A DNA stretch of 41,801 nucleotides, from positions 1 through 41,801 of the IMG/VR virus record IMGVR_UViG_3300020156_000014, one strand, 5' to 3'. Source of the DNA: a virus. Made by a program: the position numbers and the translations under genes. The notes beneath the pieces are model-generated. The model did not search any database and was not told where the DNA came from. It saw only the letters and a list, made by a program, of their open reading frames with translations. Positions within the stretch are counted from its first letter, which is position 1. Each line of letters begins with the position of its first letter. Shown here piece by piece: positions 14,660-22,121 of this stretch.

Positions 14660-14785
14660 ATGGAAACAGAAACAATCAAAAAGCTAAAAGAAAAGATGGA
14701 AACTATTAAAGGATTGGAGGGTAAAGATTCTCATAATATGTACATTCTTATCGTTTCTTTGTATAGTCAGCTAAAACAATCTTAA
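14660..14785 (+). CDS. Possible small SOS-controlled protein, 41 aa
   Basis: A 41-residue ORF (starts METETIKKLKEKM) lies downstream of the SOS-box promoter. It overlaps the 3' end of the convergent repressor gene by 38 bases. The ribosome site is poor (AAGG abuts the ATG). It has a faint likeness to short Spo0E-type helical proteins. The transcript itself, as repressor antisense, may be what matters. Confidence 0.35.
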   Translation: METETIKKLKEKMETIKGLEGKDSHNMYILIVSLYSQLKQS

Positions 14786-15095
14786 TTAAATCTTCTAATT
14801 TTTCACGTTGACCAGGTATAGTTAAATCTAAATTATAGTCTTGTACGATCTCACGGATAATGAAATCTGTTTCATTTGGGGTGAGGTCTTTGTATGTAGT
14901 AGTATCTCTTCCTAATAAGTAATCAATAGTTACTTCATGAAAATCAGCTATTTTTCTTATTGTGTCTGGGTCAGGGTCTCGTGATCCGTTTTCATATCCA
15001 GAATAGGTAGTCCTCGCCATTCCTAACCTTTTCGAGATTTCCCCTTGTGTCATTTTCTTTTGTTCCCTCAAAGCTTTTAGACGAGATTTCAACAT
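14748..15095 (-). CDS. CI-like lysogeny repressor, 115 aa
   Basis: Start at ATG 15095 (GGGTGGTG upstream); an ORF extension upstream lacks a ribosome site and runs toward the operators. Residues 1-65 are an XRE helix-turn-helix (LKALREQKKMTQGEISKRLG, ARTTYSGYENGSRDPDPDTI, FHEVTIDYLLGRD). The C-terminal half is helical and probably mediates dimers. There is no LexA/CI-type self-cleavage domain, so SOS induction cannot work by autoproteolysis. It is divergent from a cro-like gene, with operators between. It should repress the early promoter at 15188. Confidence 0.88.
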   Translation of the reverse strand: MLKSRLKALREQKKMTQGEISKRLGMARTTYSGYENGSRDPDPDTIRKIADFHEVTIDYLLGRDTTTYKDLTPNETDFIIREIVQDYNLDLTIPGQREKLEDLIKIVLADYTKKR

Positions 15096-15130
15096 AATTA
15101 CACCACCCTTCACAAATCGCGTCACTCTTC

Positions 15131-15136
15131 ATTATA
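15131..15136 (-). promoter_or_regulatory. Repressor promoter -10
   Basis: Minus-strand TATAAT with a poor -35 (TTTTAT, 15154-15159) at 17 bases. Operator O1 fills the spacer. This is a weak maintenance-type promoter that could be autoregulated. Confidence 0.6.
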
Positions 15137-15137
15137 A

Positions 15138-15154
15138 CGACGCAAAACGAATCA
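15138..15154. promoter_or_regulatory. Operator O1
   Basis: CGACGCAAAACGAATCA, a variant of the 17-bp consensus TGACGCAAAACGAGTCA, lying in the repressor promoter spacer. Confidence 0.7.
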
Positions 15155-15163
15155 TAAAATAAT

Positions 15164-15180
15164 TTACGCAAAACTCGTCA
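15164..15180. promoter_or_regulatory. Operator O2
   Basis: TTACGCAAAACTCGTCA is a second variant of the operator, between the two divergent promoters and 26 bases from O1. Confidence 0.7.
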
Positions 15181-15187
15181 TTATGTA

Positions 15188-15216
15188 TTGACATGACGCA
15201 AAACGAGTCATATAAT
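15188..15216 (+). promoter_or_regulatory. Early rightward promoter (consensus), with operator O3 in its spacer
   Basis: TTGACA at 15188-15193, exactly 17 bases, TATAAT at 15211-15216: a perfect sigma-A promoter. The 17-base spacer (15194-15210) is exactly one full operator, TGACGCAAAACGAGTCA. Bound repressor would therefore exclude RNA polymerase. It drives the cro-like gene and the early operon. Confidence 0.92.
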
Positions 15217-15228
15217 CAAATTACAGAT

Positions 15229-15245
15229 TGACGCAAAACGAGTCA
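15229..15245. promoter_or_regulatory. Operator O4
   Basis: A second perfect copy of TGACGCAAAACGAGTCA, just after the predicted transcription start and directly before the AAAGGAGG ribosome site of the cro-like gene. Confidence 0.8.
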
Positions 15246-15260
15246 AAGGAGGTTGATTGA

Positions 15261-15482
15261 ATGAGACACTGGCTTTTACAGTTCCGCAAAGCAAAGGGAC
15301 TTACTCAAAAAGAAGTTGCTTGCATAGCCGGTATATCTCGAAGCTACTACGCCGATATTGAGCAAGGTTCTAAAGGCGCAAGCGGCAGAGCTGCAAAAAG
15401 AATTTCCGTTGCATTAGATTTTCCAATGGATCTTTTTTTTGCAGATGATGGACGCAAAACGAGTCAAAACAAATCAGCATAA
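15261..15482 (+). CDS. Cro-like XRE regulator, 73 aa
   Basis: First gene of the early operon, with AAAGGAGGTTGATTGA before ATG. Residues 4-60 are a Cro/CI helix-turn-helix (FRKAKGLTQKEVACIAGISR, YYADIEQGSKGASGRAAKRI). It should compete with the repressor for the operators at 15138-15245. The coding sequence itself contains operator O5 near its 3' end, whose codons read GRKTSQ. Confidence 0.85.
   Translation: MRHWLLQFRKAKGLTQKEVACIAGISRSYYADIEQGSKGASGRAAKRISVALDFPMDLFFADDGRKTSQNKSA
15450..15466. promoter_or_regulatory. Intragenic operator O5
   Basis: GGACGCAAAACGAGTCA has 16 of 17 matches to the operator consensus. It lies inside the cro-like gene, 33 bases before the antirepressor start, where a bound repressor could block elongation into the antirepressor. 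Confidence 0.65.
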
Positions 15483-15498
15483 AGAAAGGGTGAATGAA

Positions 15499-16248
15499 AT
15501 GGGTCAACTCGAAAAAGTAACAAGTAAACCTTTTGGGAATCTGATCTGCGATTTCTACACCAACGAACACAATGACATTTTCATGTCATCAGACCAAATT
15601 GGACAAGCGCTCGAATATGCGTACCCTCGCGAGTCCATCAATAAGATTTACGAAAGAAACTCCGAGCGATTAAGCAAAATGTCAGTCGAAGTCAAATTGA
15701 CTTCATCTGATGGCAAGGATTACGAAACGCGCATTTATAACGAAAAAGGCATTTATGAAATCGCTCGGAGATCCCAACAATCGAAAGCAGACCTCTTTTA
15801 TGACTGGGTTTACGAAGTAATCGAAGATATTCGTAAAACTGGTTCCTACCATCACAAACCAAAATCACAAGCTGAACTGGCGTTAATAATGGCCGAATCA
15901 CTTGTCCAACATGAGCAACGCATGAAAGACCTCGAACACAAACTATTCATTGCAAACGAACGAATCAACTCGATAGACAAAATTGATATCAACGGCGACG
16001 AGCAACAGCAATTCAATAAAATGATTCGTGCCTATGCAAGAAAGTACGGCCGGACATTCCAGCAAGCTTACAGAGACTTCAAGGGCGCATATAACATTTC
16101 CGCTCGAACCAACACAACAATGCTACATGAAAATTACATGATGAAACACGGGAATTGTACGCTGCCTGAATTCCTAGTGGCGACGAATCGGATAGAAGAT
16201 GCTATTCGTGTAGCCGACAAGATGCTAAATGGCCAGATCACAGCTTAG
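15499..16248 (+). CDS. Phage antirepressor, BRO-N plus ORF6C-like
   Basis: 249 residues from ATG 15499 (AAAGGGTGA upstream); an in-frame start at 15439 lies inside the cro-like gene. Residues about 10-115 are a BRO-N domain (SSDQIGQALEYAYPRESINKIY, EKGIYEIARRSQQSKADLFY, WVYEVIEDIRKTGSY). A coiled segment follows, and residues about 165-249 resemble ORF6C (QQFNKMIRAYARKYGRTFQQ). Such proteins bind repressors or DNA and promote lytic growth. Because the main repressor lacks a protease domain, this is a likely way to relieve it. Confidence 0.85.
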   Translation: MGQLEKVTSKPFGNLICDFYTNEHNDIFMSSDQIGQALEYAYPRESINKIYERNSERLSKMSVEVKLTSSDGKDYETRIYNEKGIYEIARRSQQSKADLFYDWVYEVIEDIRKTGSYHHKPKSQAELALIMAESLVQHEQRMKDLEHKLFIANERINSIDKIDINGDEQQQFNKMIRAYARKYGRTFQQAYRDFKGAYNISARTNTTMLHENYMMKHGNCTLPEFLVATNRIEDAIRVADKMLNGQITA

Positions 16249-16259
16249 GAGGACAAGTA

Positions 16260-16442
16260 ATGGGAATTCGCAAGGTAGTCCCACTTCAACCGCAGCATAA
16301 AGTGGTACAGGGTGATGATATGAAAACCTTGTCCATCGACCAATTGAAAGAAGCTGCTTTCCTCAAGGATCTCATGGCTCAAATCTTAATCCGAGCAGAG
16401 AAGGAAGGAAAGTATCAACCAGCAAGAGGGGAAACCGCATAA
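16260..16442 (+). CDS. Hypothetical protein, 60 aa
   Basis: AGGAGGACAAGTA precedes ATG. A small, mostly helical basic protein (IDQLKEAAFLKDLMAQILIRA) just after the antirepressor. Its size and place would fit an excision or regulatory factor, but it has no recognised domain. Confidence 0.6.
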   Translation: MGIRKVVPLQPQHKVVQGDDMKTLSIDQLKEAAFLKDLMAQILIRAEKEGKYQPARGETA

Positions 16443-16487
16443 GGTTCCCTAGTGGACAAGCCTTAACACCAACTTAACAGTTTACCA

Positions 16488-16634
16488 ATGAATGTCAATA
16501 TCTTCTACAAACAAAGACAGGATTCTACGGCTTCCGCTATCGCTAAGCATATTCAGTCGGTTGATGGCGCAAGCGCAAAACAAAAGGAGCGAAATAGCAA
16601 TGACAGTCAAAGAGTTCTTAGAGTCAACGTTTGA
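16488..16634 (+). CDS. Doubtful small ORF, 48 aa
   Basis: This ORF (starts MNVNIFYKQRQDS) covers the 157-base gap before 16600 and overlaps the next gene in another frame. No ribosome site is visible. It is listed because the gap holds nothing else. Confidence 0.2.
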   Translation: MNVNIFYKQRQDSTASAIAKHIQSVDGASAKQKERNSNDSQRVLRVNV

Positions 16635-16947
16635 CCCGGAAAACCCATATCAAGTTAGAGATAGAGTTACTTGTCACGATGGTTACTCTATTTCAATTCA
16701 AGGCGGAACAGTCGGTCATTATTGTTCTCCACGTCAACATGTTAATGAATACGAGCAAGTAGAGCTTGGATACCCTTCGACAGCCGATGATGAATTAATT
16801 GAATACGCAGAGGACGGTAGCGACTTAACTGGCACAGTCTACGGATATGTCCCGATTGAAGTCATTGAGTCCATTATCGCTAAACATGGCGGGATAGTGG
16901 ATTTTTCGCAAGACTTCGAGCCGACCGAACAAACCCAAGCCGAATAA
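16600..16947 (+). CDS. Hypothetical protein, 115 aa
   Basis: Start at ATG 16600 after AAAGGAGCG; a frame extension to 16492 lacks a ribosome site. An acidic alpha/beta protein with no known motif. Its last codons overlap a copy of the dispersed repeat and encode FEPTEQTQAE; the 25583 gene ends similarly (LIDPTESV) for the same reason. Confidence 0.65.
   Translation: MTVKEFLESTFDPENPYQVRDRVTCHDGYSISIQGGTVGHYCSPRQHVNEYEQVELGYPSTADDELIEYAEDGSDLTGTVYGYVPIEVIESIIAKHGGIVDFSQDFEPTEQTQAE
16915..16942 (+). repeat. Two-hairpin dispersed repeat, copy 3 (short form)
   Basis: TTCG-AGCCGAC-CGAA, then CAAACCCAAGCCG without the second hairpin. It overlaps the 3' end of the 16600 gene and leads to the AAGGAG site of the next gene. 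Confidence 0.6.
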
Positions 16948-16957
16948 GGAGACTCAC

Positions 16958-17251
16958 ATGGAATACCCAAAACTAACTCCCATCGAACTCGAAGTGAATG
17001 AATACGACTTCAAAGTAGCAATAGCCAACGTAAGACGTTTACCAAACGGCAGTCCAATCGCTGACATATTGATGCGATGCTACAACAAGCAACAAAGGCA
17101 CATGAACGCTTTAGAAATCGAATTAGAAGTCATGGAGGGGATAAACAATGGCAAAGGCGATATGGGAAGTCCAGCAGAAAGCATCGGTCATACCGTTTCC
17201 GGTAGTGAAGTGCGCGTGCAAGCGTCCGACATGCGGACACATCAACCTTAA
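16958..17251 (+). CDS. Hypothetical protein, 97 aa
   Basis: TAAGGAGACTCAC precedes ATG. The first 65 residues are helical and natural-looking. The last third overlaps the next gene by 104 bases in another frame and looks like low-complexity read-out. No family is recognised. Confidence 0.55.
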   Translation: MEYPKLTPIELEVNEYDFKVAIANVRRLPNGSPIADILMRCYNKQQRHMNALEIELEVMEGINNGKGDMGSPAESIGHTVSGSEVRVQASDMRTHQP

Positions 17252-17402
17252 CGAACATGCTTACATTTACTCCCGTGTCACAGGCGAATATTACGCCGAT
17301 ATGGCGTGCATGAGCTACACGCTAGGGTTTGACTTCGACCTCATGGATACACGGCTTAGAAAGCGGTTTATGGAAGAATACGAAGCGGATTCGATTGGAT
17401 AG
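17148..17402 (+). CDS. Hypothetical Cys-containing protein, 84 aa
   Basis: GGAGGGGATAAACA precedes ATG. Contains CACKRPTCGH near residue 22, a possible partial metal site. The rest is mixed alpha/beta with an acidic end. It overlaps the previous gene by 104 bases. Function unknown. Confidence 0.6.
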   Translation: MAKAIWEVQQKASVIPFPVVKCACKRPTCGHINLNEHAYIYSRVTGEYYADMACMSYTLGFDFDLMDTRLRKRFMEEYEADSIG

Positions 17403-17414
17403 GGGGAATGGAAG

Positions 17415-17711
17415 ATGAATATAACGCAGTTTGACCGCATGAGAATCAATTCAGAATCATCAATCGTCGGAGCGGTGTTTATGGATGTTAGGGCGTTTGA
17501 CGCAGGATGTTCCAGTGGTTTTATGGCGGTGGCGTATGAGATACCGAGCTCCTATAAAGAATTTGCTGAACACAAAGTTGAAGTTCGAACTAAAGAAAGA
17601 CAAGTAGCTCTTATTACTTACAAATACAGCGACGCGGAGATTCCTGAGTGGTGGAGGGATGCTGAGGTGTTGTACTCATGGACACAGCCAAAGAAAGGGG
17701 AAAATCAATGA
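17415..17711 (+). CDS. Hypothetical protein, 98 aa
   Basis: AGGGGGAATGGAAG precedes ATG. An alpha/beta protein with aromatic residues near the end (IPEWWRDAEVLYSW). The stop overlaps the next start (ATGA). No domain recognised. Confidence 0.6.
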   Translation: MNITQFDRMRINSESSIVGAVFMDVRAFDAGCSSGFMAVAYEIPSSYKEFAEHKVEVRTKERQVALITYKYSDAEIPEWWRDAEVLYSWTQPKKGENQ

Positions 17712-18049
17712 CCCCTCAATTCTGGAAACACATTCAACCTCAACTAGATGAACAGATAAGAGACGTATTAAGTGAATGTAACCCTGCTTCTGACCTACTC
17801 AAAACGCTGAATGACACTTATTGGTGGGACAAGGCTCCTTTCAACAAGATGCGAGTATGGGACGAACGGAACGATCTTACATTAATCGAATGGTCCAACG
17901 CTGTCGGCTCGCTGATGGGTGATGATATGTCGGATATCTTCGATGAACTGATGAAAGAACGCCTAAAGGCAACCATTAATCACCAATGGGAATTACGGAT
18001 GCAAGACCTTGCGGAAGATTACGAAGCGGAAATGAGGAACGTAGCGTGA
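17708..18049 (+). CDS. Hypothetical acidic protein, 113 aa
   Basis: ATG 17708 follows AAAGGGG and overlaps the previous stop. The protein is acidic and Trp-rich (TYWWDKAPFNKMRVW). It is probably a soluble early protein; no family recognised. The stop overlaps the next GTG start. Confidence 0.6.
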   Translation: MTPQFWKHIQPQLDEQIRDVLSECNPASDLLKTLNDTYWWDKAPFNKMRVWDERNDLTLIEWSNAVGSLMGDDMSDIFDELMKERLKATINHQWELRMQDLAEDYEAEMRNVA

Positions 18050-18303
18050 ACATTGTATCAGCGTGTTGTCACAAAGAAGTTATTTCAACTACTCTACTTG
18101 ATTACCCGATGGGCAGACACTTTCCAGTCTCGTATAAAGCCGATGTGTGCGAGGGATGCGGTCAAGAGACTACGGCGATTGCATCTTGCGACTGTTGCGG
18201 TATTCCATCGGACAAGCTGACGGAAACAAGGCTCGGTGATTGGTGCATGAATTGCTTAACGGAACATGCAGAAGATTTGATTGTGAGGGAGGTTACGGCG
18301 TGA
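18046..18303 (+). CDS. Small multi-zinc-ribbon protein, 85 aa
   Basis: GTG start overlapping the previous TGA by GTGA. Four Cys clusters are visible: ACCHK near residue 6, CEGCG, CDCCG and CMNC. This pattern suggests two zinc knuckles or ribbons. It may bind DNA, RNA or a host protein. Coupled by overlap on both sides. Confidence 0.65.
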   Translation: MNIVSACCHKEVISTTLLDYPMGRHFPVSYKADVCEGCGQETTAIASCDCCGIPSDKLTETRLGDWCMNCLTEHAEDLIVREVTA

Positions 18304-18635
18304 AAGAGCAGATAAAGCAAGCGTTGGAAAATGCGAATAAACTTCCGTGGAGATTGGACAGTTTCGGCGCAGTAGTGAATTGCAACAACGAGTTAGTTCA
18401 GTGGTTCGAGGACGGACATGTAACCGCCGAAAAAGAGGATGCTCACCTAATCGCCAACGCTCCTGAATGGCTACGCTGGCAAAACGAACGTATCGAGCAG
18501 TTGGAGAAAGCGTTAAAGGAAGTTAGAGAATTGATTCTAATAACGCAAGAATTGCGCGAATCCCCTAGCCTACATCATAACGCGTCAACTATGGCAATTT
18601 ACAAAATCAACCAAGCACTAGGAAAGGAGGAATAA
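18300..18635 (+). CDS. Hypothetical protein, 111 aa
   Basis: GTG start after GGGAGG, overlapping the previous stop. It has a short beta-like N-terminus (NKLPWRLDSFGAVVN) and a C-terminal coiled coil (RIEQLEKALKEVRELI). No known family. Confidence 0.6.
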   Translation: MKEQIKQALENANKLPWRLDSFGAVVNCNNELVQWFEDGHVTAEKEDAHLIANAPEWLRWQNERIEQLEKALKEVRELILITQELRESPSLHHNASTMAIYKINQALGKEE

Positions 18636-18638
18636 CCC

Positions 18639-18797
18639 ATGTCCTACTATCAACAACTCCTACAGAACCATAGTGAAATCAAGAAAGCTATGGTGGAAAC
18701 CAAAGGAACAGCAGATCACATCATTTGGGTGAGAATGAACCGTTGGATTGTAGAAGAAATAAGACGCTATACAGTGGTCGAGACTGTTAGCGCCTAG
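18639..18797 (+). CDS. Hypothetical protein, 52 aa
   Basis: GGAGGAATAACCC precedes ATG. A small helical, mildly basic protein (MSYYQQLLQNHSEIKKAM) directly upstream of the recT region. Function unknown. Confidence 0.6.
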   Translation: MSYYQQLLQNHSEIKKAMVETKGTADHIIWVRMNRWIVEEIRRYTVVETVSA

Positions 18798-18873
18798 TGG
18801 CAGAGACACATGCTAGCGTGTTCTACCTGTCATTATACCATAACCAAACTCAAAATATACGGAGGTTTTATCC

Positions 18874-19659
18874 ATGTCAGTACAGTCCACTCAATTAACT
18901 GTGATTCATTCCAACTTAGATAAGCTGCTTGAATCCAAGCGTGAAGCAATGCCAGCCAACTTCAACAAAACTCGCTTTCTGCAAAACTGCATGACTGTCC
19001 TGCAAGATACCAAGGATATCGAAAAATGTGACGCTGTTAGCGTTGCTAGAACGATGCTGAAAGGCGCATTCCTAGGTTTGGACTTCTTCAACAAGGAATG
19101 CTACGCAATCGCTTACGGCGGTCAAATTAGCTTTCAAACTGATTATAAGGGCGAAAAGAAGCTTGCCAAGAAATACAGCGTTCGTCCGATCAAGGATATT
19201 TACGCAAAGCTCGTGCGTGAAGGTGACGAATTCATTGAAGAAATCATGGACGGACAGCAGACCATCCAATTCAAGCCCAAAGCATTCAATGACGGCAAGA
19301 TTCTCGGCGCGTTTGCGGTTGCATTGTTCGAAGATGGCGGTCTAGTGTACGAAGCCATGTCCGTAGCGGAAATGGAAGATGTACGAAAGAACTTCTCCAA
19401 GCAAGCCAACGGACAAGCCTGGGTAAAAAGCACAGGCGAAATGTACAAAAAGACAGTCTTCCGTAGACTCTGCAAAAACATCGAACTCGATTTCGATCAC
19501 ATCGAGCAAAAACAAGCGTTTGAGGATGGCGGTGACTTGGAAGTAGCAAGAGAAGTTAAACCAGCTCAACAAAGCCCTCTGAACGTGGTTGAAGCCGAGT
19601 ACACAGCGGTAGAGGAACCGGAAGAAGAGCCTGACTTACTCGCAGGATTCCAACCATGA
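18874..19659 (+). CDS. recT: RecT single-strand annealing protein
   Basis: 261 residues with ACGGAGG upstream. The core carries RecT signatures: VARTMLKGAFLGLDFFNKECY, IAYGGQISFQTDYKGEKKLA and VYEAMSVAEMEDVR. The protein anneals complementary single strands during phage recombination, fed by the exonuclease encoded next. The C-terminal tail is acidic and Pro-rich. Its last codons overlap the exonuclease start by 4 bases, so both are coupled. Confidence 0.93.
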   Translation: MSVQSTQLTVIHSNLDKLLESKREAMPANFNKTRFLQNCMTVLQDTKDIEKCDAVSVARTMLKGAFLGLDFFNKECYAIAYGGQISFQTDYKGEKKLAKKYSVRPIKDIYAKLVREGDEFIEEIMDGQQTIQFKPKAFNDGKILGAFAVALFEDGGLVYEAMSVAEMEDVRKNFSKQANGQAWVKSTGEMYKKTVFRRLCKNIELDFDHIEQKQAFEDGGDLEVAREVKPAQQSPLNVVEAEYTAVEEPEEEPDLLAGFQP

Positions 19660-20468
19660 TTCTAACCAAAGAGAATTACTTCTCCTTAGAAGCCAATCAG
19701 AATTATATGTCCGTGTCACAGTTTAAAGACTTCGCACCAGCTTTTGGCGGGTGCGAAGCAGGAGCATTAGCAAAGGTCAAAGGGGAATACACGCCTAAAC
19801 CGATTCAGGCGTTCGTAGAAGGGCATTACGTCCACGCTTGGAACGAAGGTTCGCTGGAAGATTTCAAAGCCAACAATCCTGAAATATACGCTTCTACAGG
19901 CAAGAACGCAGGGCAGCTTAAATCCGAGTACCAACGGTGTAACCGGATGATTCACACGCTCGAATCAGATCCTTTGGTCATGCAAGCCTTAGACGGTCAG
20001 AAAGAAGTCATAATGACCGCTGAACTGTTTGGGATCGAATGGAAAGTCATGGTTGACTCTTACAATCCTGAACTTGGTATCTTTACGGATTTAAAGACAT
20101 TGAAAGACATGGATTCTCGCTACTGGAATTCACACTCTCAATGTTTCGAAAACTTCCTAGATCATTACGGTTACAAATTGCAAATGTCCGTATACGCAGA
20201 AGTCGAGAGACGTTCACACAATCGAGAGAATTGGTTGATCCCACATATGGTTGTGATCACCAAACAGGACCCGCCAGACCATGAAGTCATCTACTTCGAT
20301 TCTGAAATGATCGAGCAGCATCTTAACATCGTGAGAAACCATATAGAGCGCGTGAAGTTGGTCAAGAGTGGTCAAGTCATTCCTGAACGTTGCGAAAACT
20401 GTGATTACTGCCGGTTGACGAAGAAAGTTAAGCGGATACGGCACTATTCAGAATTCAATCTCTACTAG
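19656..20468 (+). CDS. RecE-like PDDEXK exonuclease (DUF3799 type)
   Basis: 270 residues overlapping recT by ATGA. Family signatures are visible: AFVEGHYVHAW (about 48-58), a metal site formed by Asp in VMVDSYNPE and IFTDLKT (the D...DxK core), and later YGYKLQMSVYAE. The C-terminus has a Cys cluster (CENCDYC). It resects double-stranded DNA to provide single strands for RecT. Confidence 0.85.
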   Translation: MILTKENYFSLEANQNYMSVSQFKDFAPAFGGCEAGALAKVKGEYTPKPIQAFVEGHYVHAWNEGSLEDFKANNPEIYASTGKNAGQLKSEYQRCNRMIHTLESDPLVMQALDGQKEVIMTAELFGIEWKVMVDSYNPELGIFTDLKTLKDMDSRYWNSHSQCFENFLDHYGYKLQMSVYAEVERRSHNRENWLIPHMVVITKQDPPDHEVIYFDSEMIEQHLNIVRNHIERVKLVKSGQVIPERCENCDYCRLTKKVKRIRHYSEFNLY

Positions 20469-20479
20469 GAGGACTCCAC

Positions 20480-20797
20480 ATGGTAGGTTACTCCAAAGCT
20501 CAACAGACCAACAGCAAGCGTATAAAACTCACACGCTCTCAGCGTTCGAATTTAACGCCTAAAGAGGATAAACGACTAAAGACACGTTCCAATGGCGTAT
20601 GCGAACGCTGTGACCGTGCTAGAGCGTCAGAGAGGGCGCATATCGAGAGAAGATGGAAGTCTGAGACAAGACCGGTTGCAGAGGATTTCGCCCACCTCTG
20701 CACCACTTGTCATAAATGGTGTGATCGGAGCAAAGAAGGGCGCGAATGGCTGAAACAATTTGGCGAACGACTATGGAAGTTGAGAGAAGCTATGTAG
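20480..20797 (+). CDS. HNH-like zinc-binding nuclease protein
   Basis: 105 residues after AGGAGGACTCCAC. The pattern CERC ... SERAHIERRW ... LCTTCHKWCD gives two CxxC pairs around an AH box, as in small HNH proteins. Placed in the recombination block, it may process recombination or replication intermediates. Confidence 0.65.
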   Translation: MVGYSKAQQTNSKRIKLTRSQRSNLTPKEDKRLKTRSNGVCERCDRARASERAHIERRWKSETRPVAEDFAHLCTTCHKWCDRSKEGREWLKQFGERLWKLREAM

Positions 20798-20819
20798 CTC
20801 ATTAGAAAGGATGTTGAGA

Positions 20820-21092
20820 ATGGAAAACGGAGTTATTGAAGAAAAGAAAGATTCCTTCGCAAGATTGACCGATGTTATTTACTCGGCAGGCATGGATGAA
20901 GAAAGCGAGGAATTGCAGGAAATTTGGAATGAACTTGTCGAGGAATCAGATAGGTTGAACAAGGTTATCTATGACATGGGTTCGGATATTCAGCGATATC
21001 GTAAGGCATTACAGAAAATCGTTTGCTTAAATATTCCTATGCCTGATGAAGTATTCGAGATAGCCAACAACGCACTGGAAGAATGCGAATAG
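20820..21092 (+). CDS. Hypothetical acidic coiled-coil protein, 90 aa
   Basis: ATG 20820 follows GAAAGGATG; an ATG three codons upstream is possible. Very acidic and helical (EELQEIWNELVEESDRLNKV). No recognised family. Confidence 0.6.
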   Translation: MENGVIEEKKDSFARLTDVIYSAGMDEESEELQEIWNELVEESDRLNKVIYDMGSDIQRYRKALQKIVCLNIPMPDEVFEIANNALEECE

Positions 21093-21105
21093 GGGAGAAA
21101 GTTGT

Positions 21106-21267
21106 ATGCATGACCTTAGCGAAGAAGAGTTAAAGAAAATTGACGAAGAATTTTCTGTGTGTCAGGAGTGCGGAAAGACGTTAGACAGAGACAACAACGA
21201 ATACCAAAGAACATGGGGAACATGCGATTCACACTGTTACGGAAAATTGGTTGGTGTTTATATTTAA
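21106..21267 (+). CDS. Small zinc-ribbon protein, 53 aa
   Basis: GGGGAGAAAG precedes ATG. Cys pairs CQECG and C...HC suggest a single zinc ribbon. The N-terminus is acidic. It is one of several such mini-proteins in this operon. Confidence 0.55.
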   Translation: MHDLSEEELKKIDEEFSVCQECGKTLDRDNNEYQRTWGTCDSHCYGKLVGVYI

Positions 21268-21275
21268 AAGGTTTC

Positions 21276-21329
21276 GCGGCTTGCCGCCATCGGTTCGACC
21301 GAATCACCCAGCGATAGCGGCAGCCGTAT
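21276..21329 (+). repeat. Two-hairpin dispersed repeat, copy 4
   Basis: It begins with GCGGC-TT-GCCGC, then TCGG-TTCGA-CCGA, a short AGCGATAGC segment, and GGCAGCCGTATA. A second palindromic run (ATACCGG) follows before the AAGGAGG of the 21390 gene. Confidence 0.7.
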
Positions 21330-21389
21330 ACCGGAATTTCAAGTATATCAATCCATATACCGGATAAGCCGGTAAGGAGGAAAAGAAAG

Positions 21390-21650
21390 ATGATTACAGA
21401 GGATGGATATGACAAACATATCCACTGTGACGGGAGCCGAGAACACGTGCTTTCATATTCGATTCAAGGCATACATTGCAGTCACAAAAACTGCGTTGTT
21501 AATCGAGATAATCAATCAAACGTGTCGGAATGGATATTTATTGGACCACACAACAAACCCATACAAACGCAAGCGGACATAGATTTTAAGAAAGCGCTTA
21601 AACGAATTTTCGGTCTATCAGCCGAGAAAGGAGCAGAGGGCCATGACTGA
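21390..21650 (+). CDS. Hypothetical His/Cys-containing protein, 86 aa
   Basis: TAAGGAGGAAAAG precedes ATG. The spacing H..C....EH ... HCSHKNC suggests a small metal site. The C-terminal third is helical. Function unknown. Confidence 0.6.
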   Translation: MITEDGYDKHIHCDGSREHVLSYSIQGIHCSHKNCVVNRDNQSNVSEWIFIGPHNKPIQTQADIDFKKALKRIFGLSAEKGAEGHD

Positions 21651-21774
21651 GCGAAAGGAATCATTTTGGGAATGGTATTGGAGAACTCAGTTTGTTGAAC
21701 CAGCAAAGAATCCTGTGTTTTGGGTGATTTTCGTATTCTTATTAATTTTGTTTTGGATGGTGAAAGTTTTATGA
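21643..21774 (+). CDS. Small membrane protein, 43 aa
   Basis: ATG overlaps the previous stop by a few bases, with GGAGCAGAGGG upstream. One membrane helix is clear (VFWVIFVFLLILFWMV) after an aromatic N-terminus. The stop overlaps the next start (ATGA). Confidence 0.6.
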   Translation: MTERKESFWEWYWRTQFVEPAKNPVFWVIFVFLLILFWMVKVL

Positions 21775-22121
21775 CTGAATATACAAGGGAACAGATATTG
21801 TCGATGGAAGCAAGTTACAGCCTAAACGAACTTGTTGCCGAGAAGGTAATGGGGATAGCGGTCACGGCAAAGAGACGACGGTTCGAGTACGTTCATGTGC
21901 CTTCATATAGCCGTGACATATCCGCAGCTTGGGAAGTGGTGGAGAAGATGAAAAAGGATGGATGGGGTTTTACTCTTGAAGTTTGGGGCGATGATGTCGG
22001 ATACCGTGACGATCAGTACGAAGCAACTTACGGTTTCCAAAAAGGTCCGCACAAGGCTAGATGTGACACAGCCCCCGAAGCCATCTGCAAATCTGCTCTA
22101 CTGGCGGTGATGAATCTATGA
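21771..22121 (+). CDS. Phage ABA-sandwich domain protein, 116 aa
   Basis: ATG 21771 overlaps the previous stop. The arrangement VPSYSRDISAAWEVVEKM ... GW.F.LEV ... APEAICKSALLAVM matches a small phage ABA-sandwich family of unknown function common in Bacillus phages. Early, non-structural. Confidence 0.65.
   Translation: MTEYTREQILSMEASYSLNELVAEKVMGIAVTAKRRRFEYVHVPSYSRDISAAWEVVEKMKKDGWGFTLEVWGDDVGYRDDQYEATYGFQKGPHKARCDTAPEAICKSALLAVMNL

Noticed and set aside
15108-15124. Sixth repressor operator at the repressor start
   Set aside because: Only the GCGTCA half-site matches the consensus; the other half is lost.
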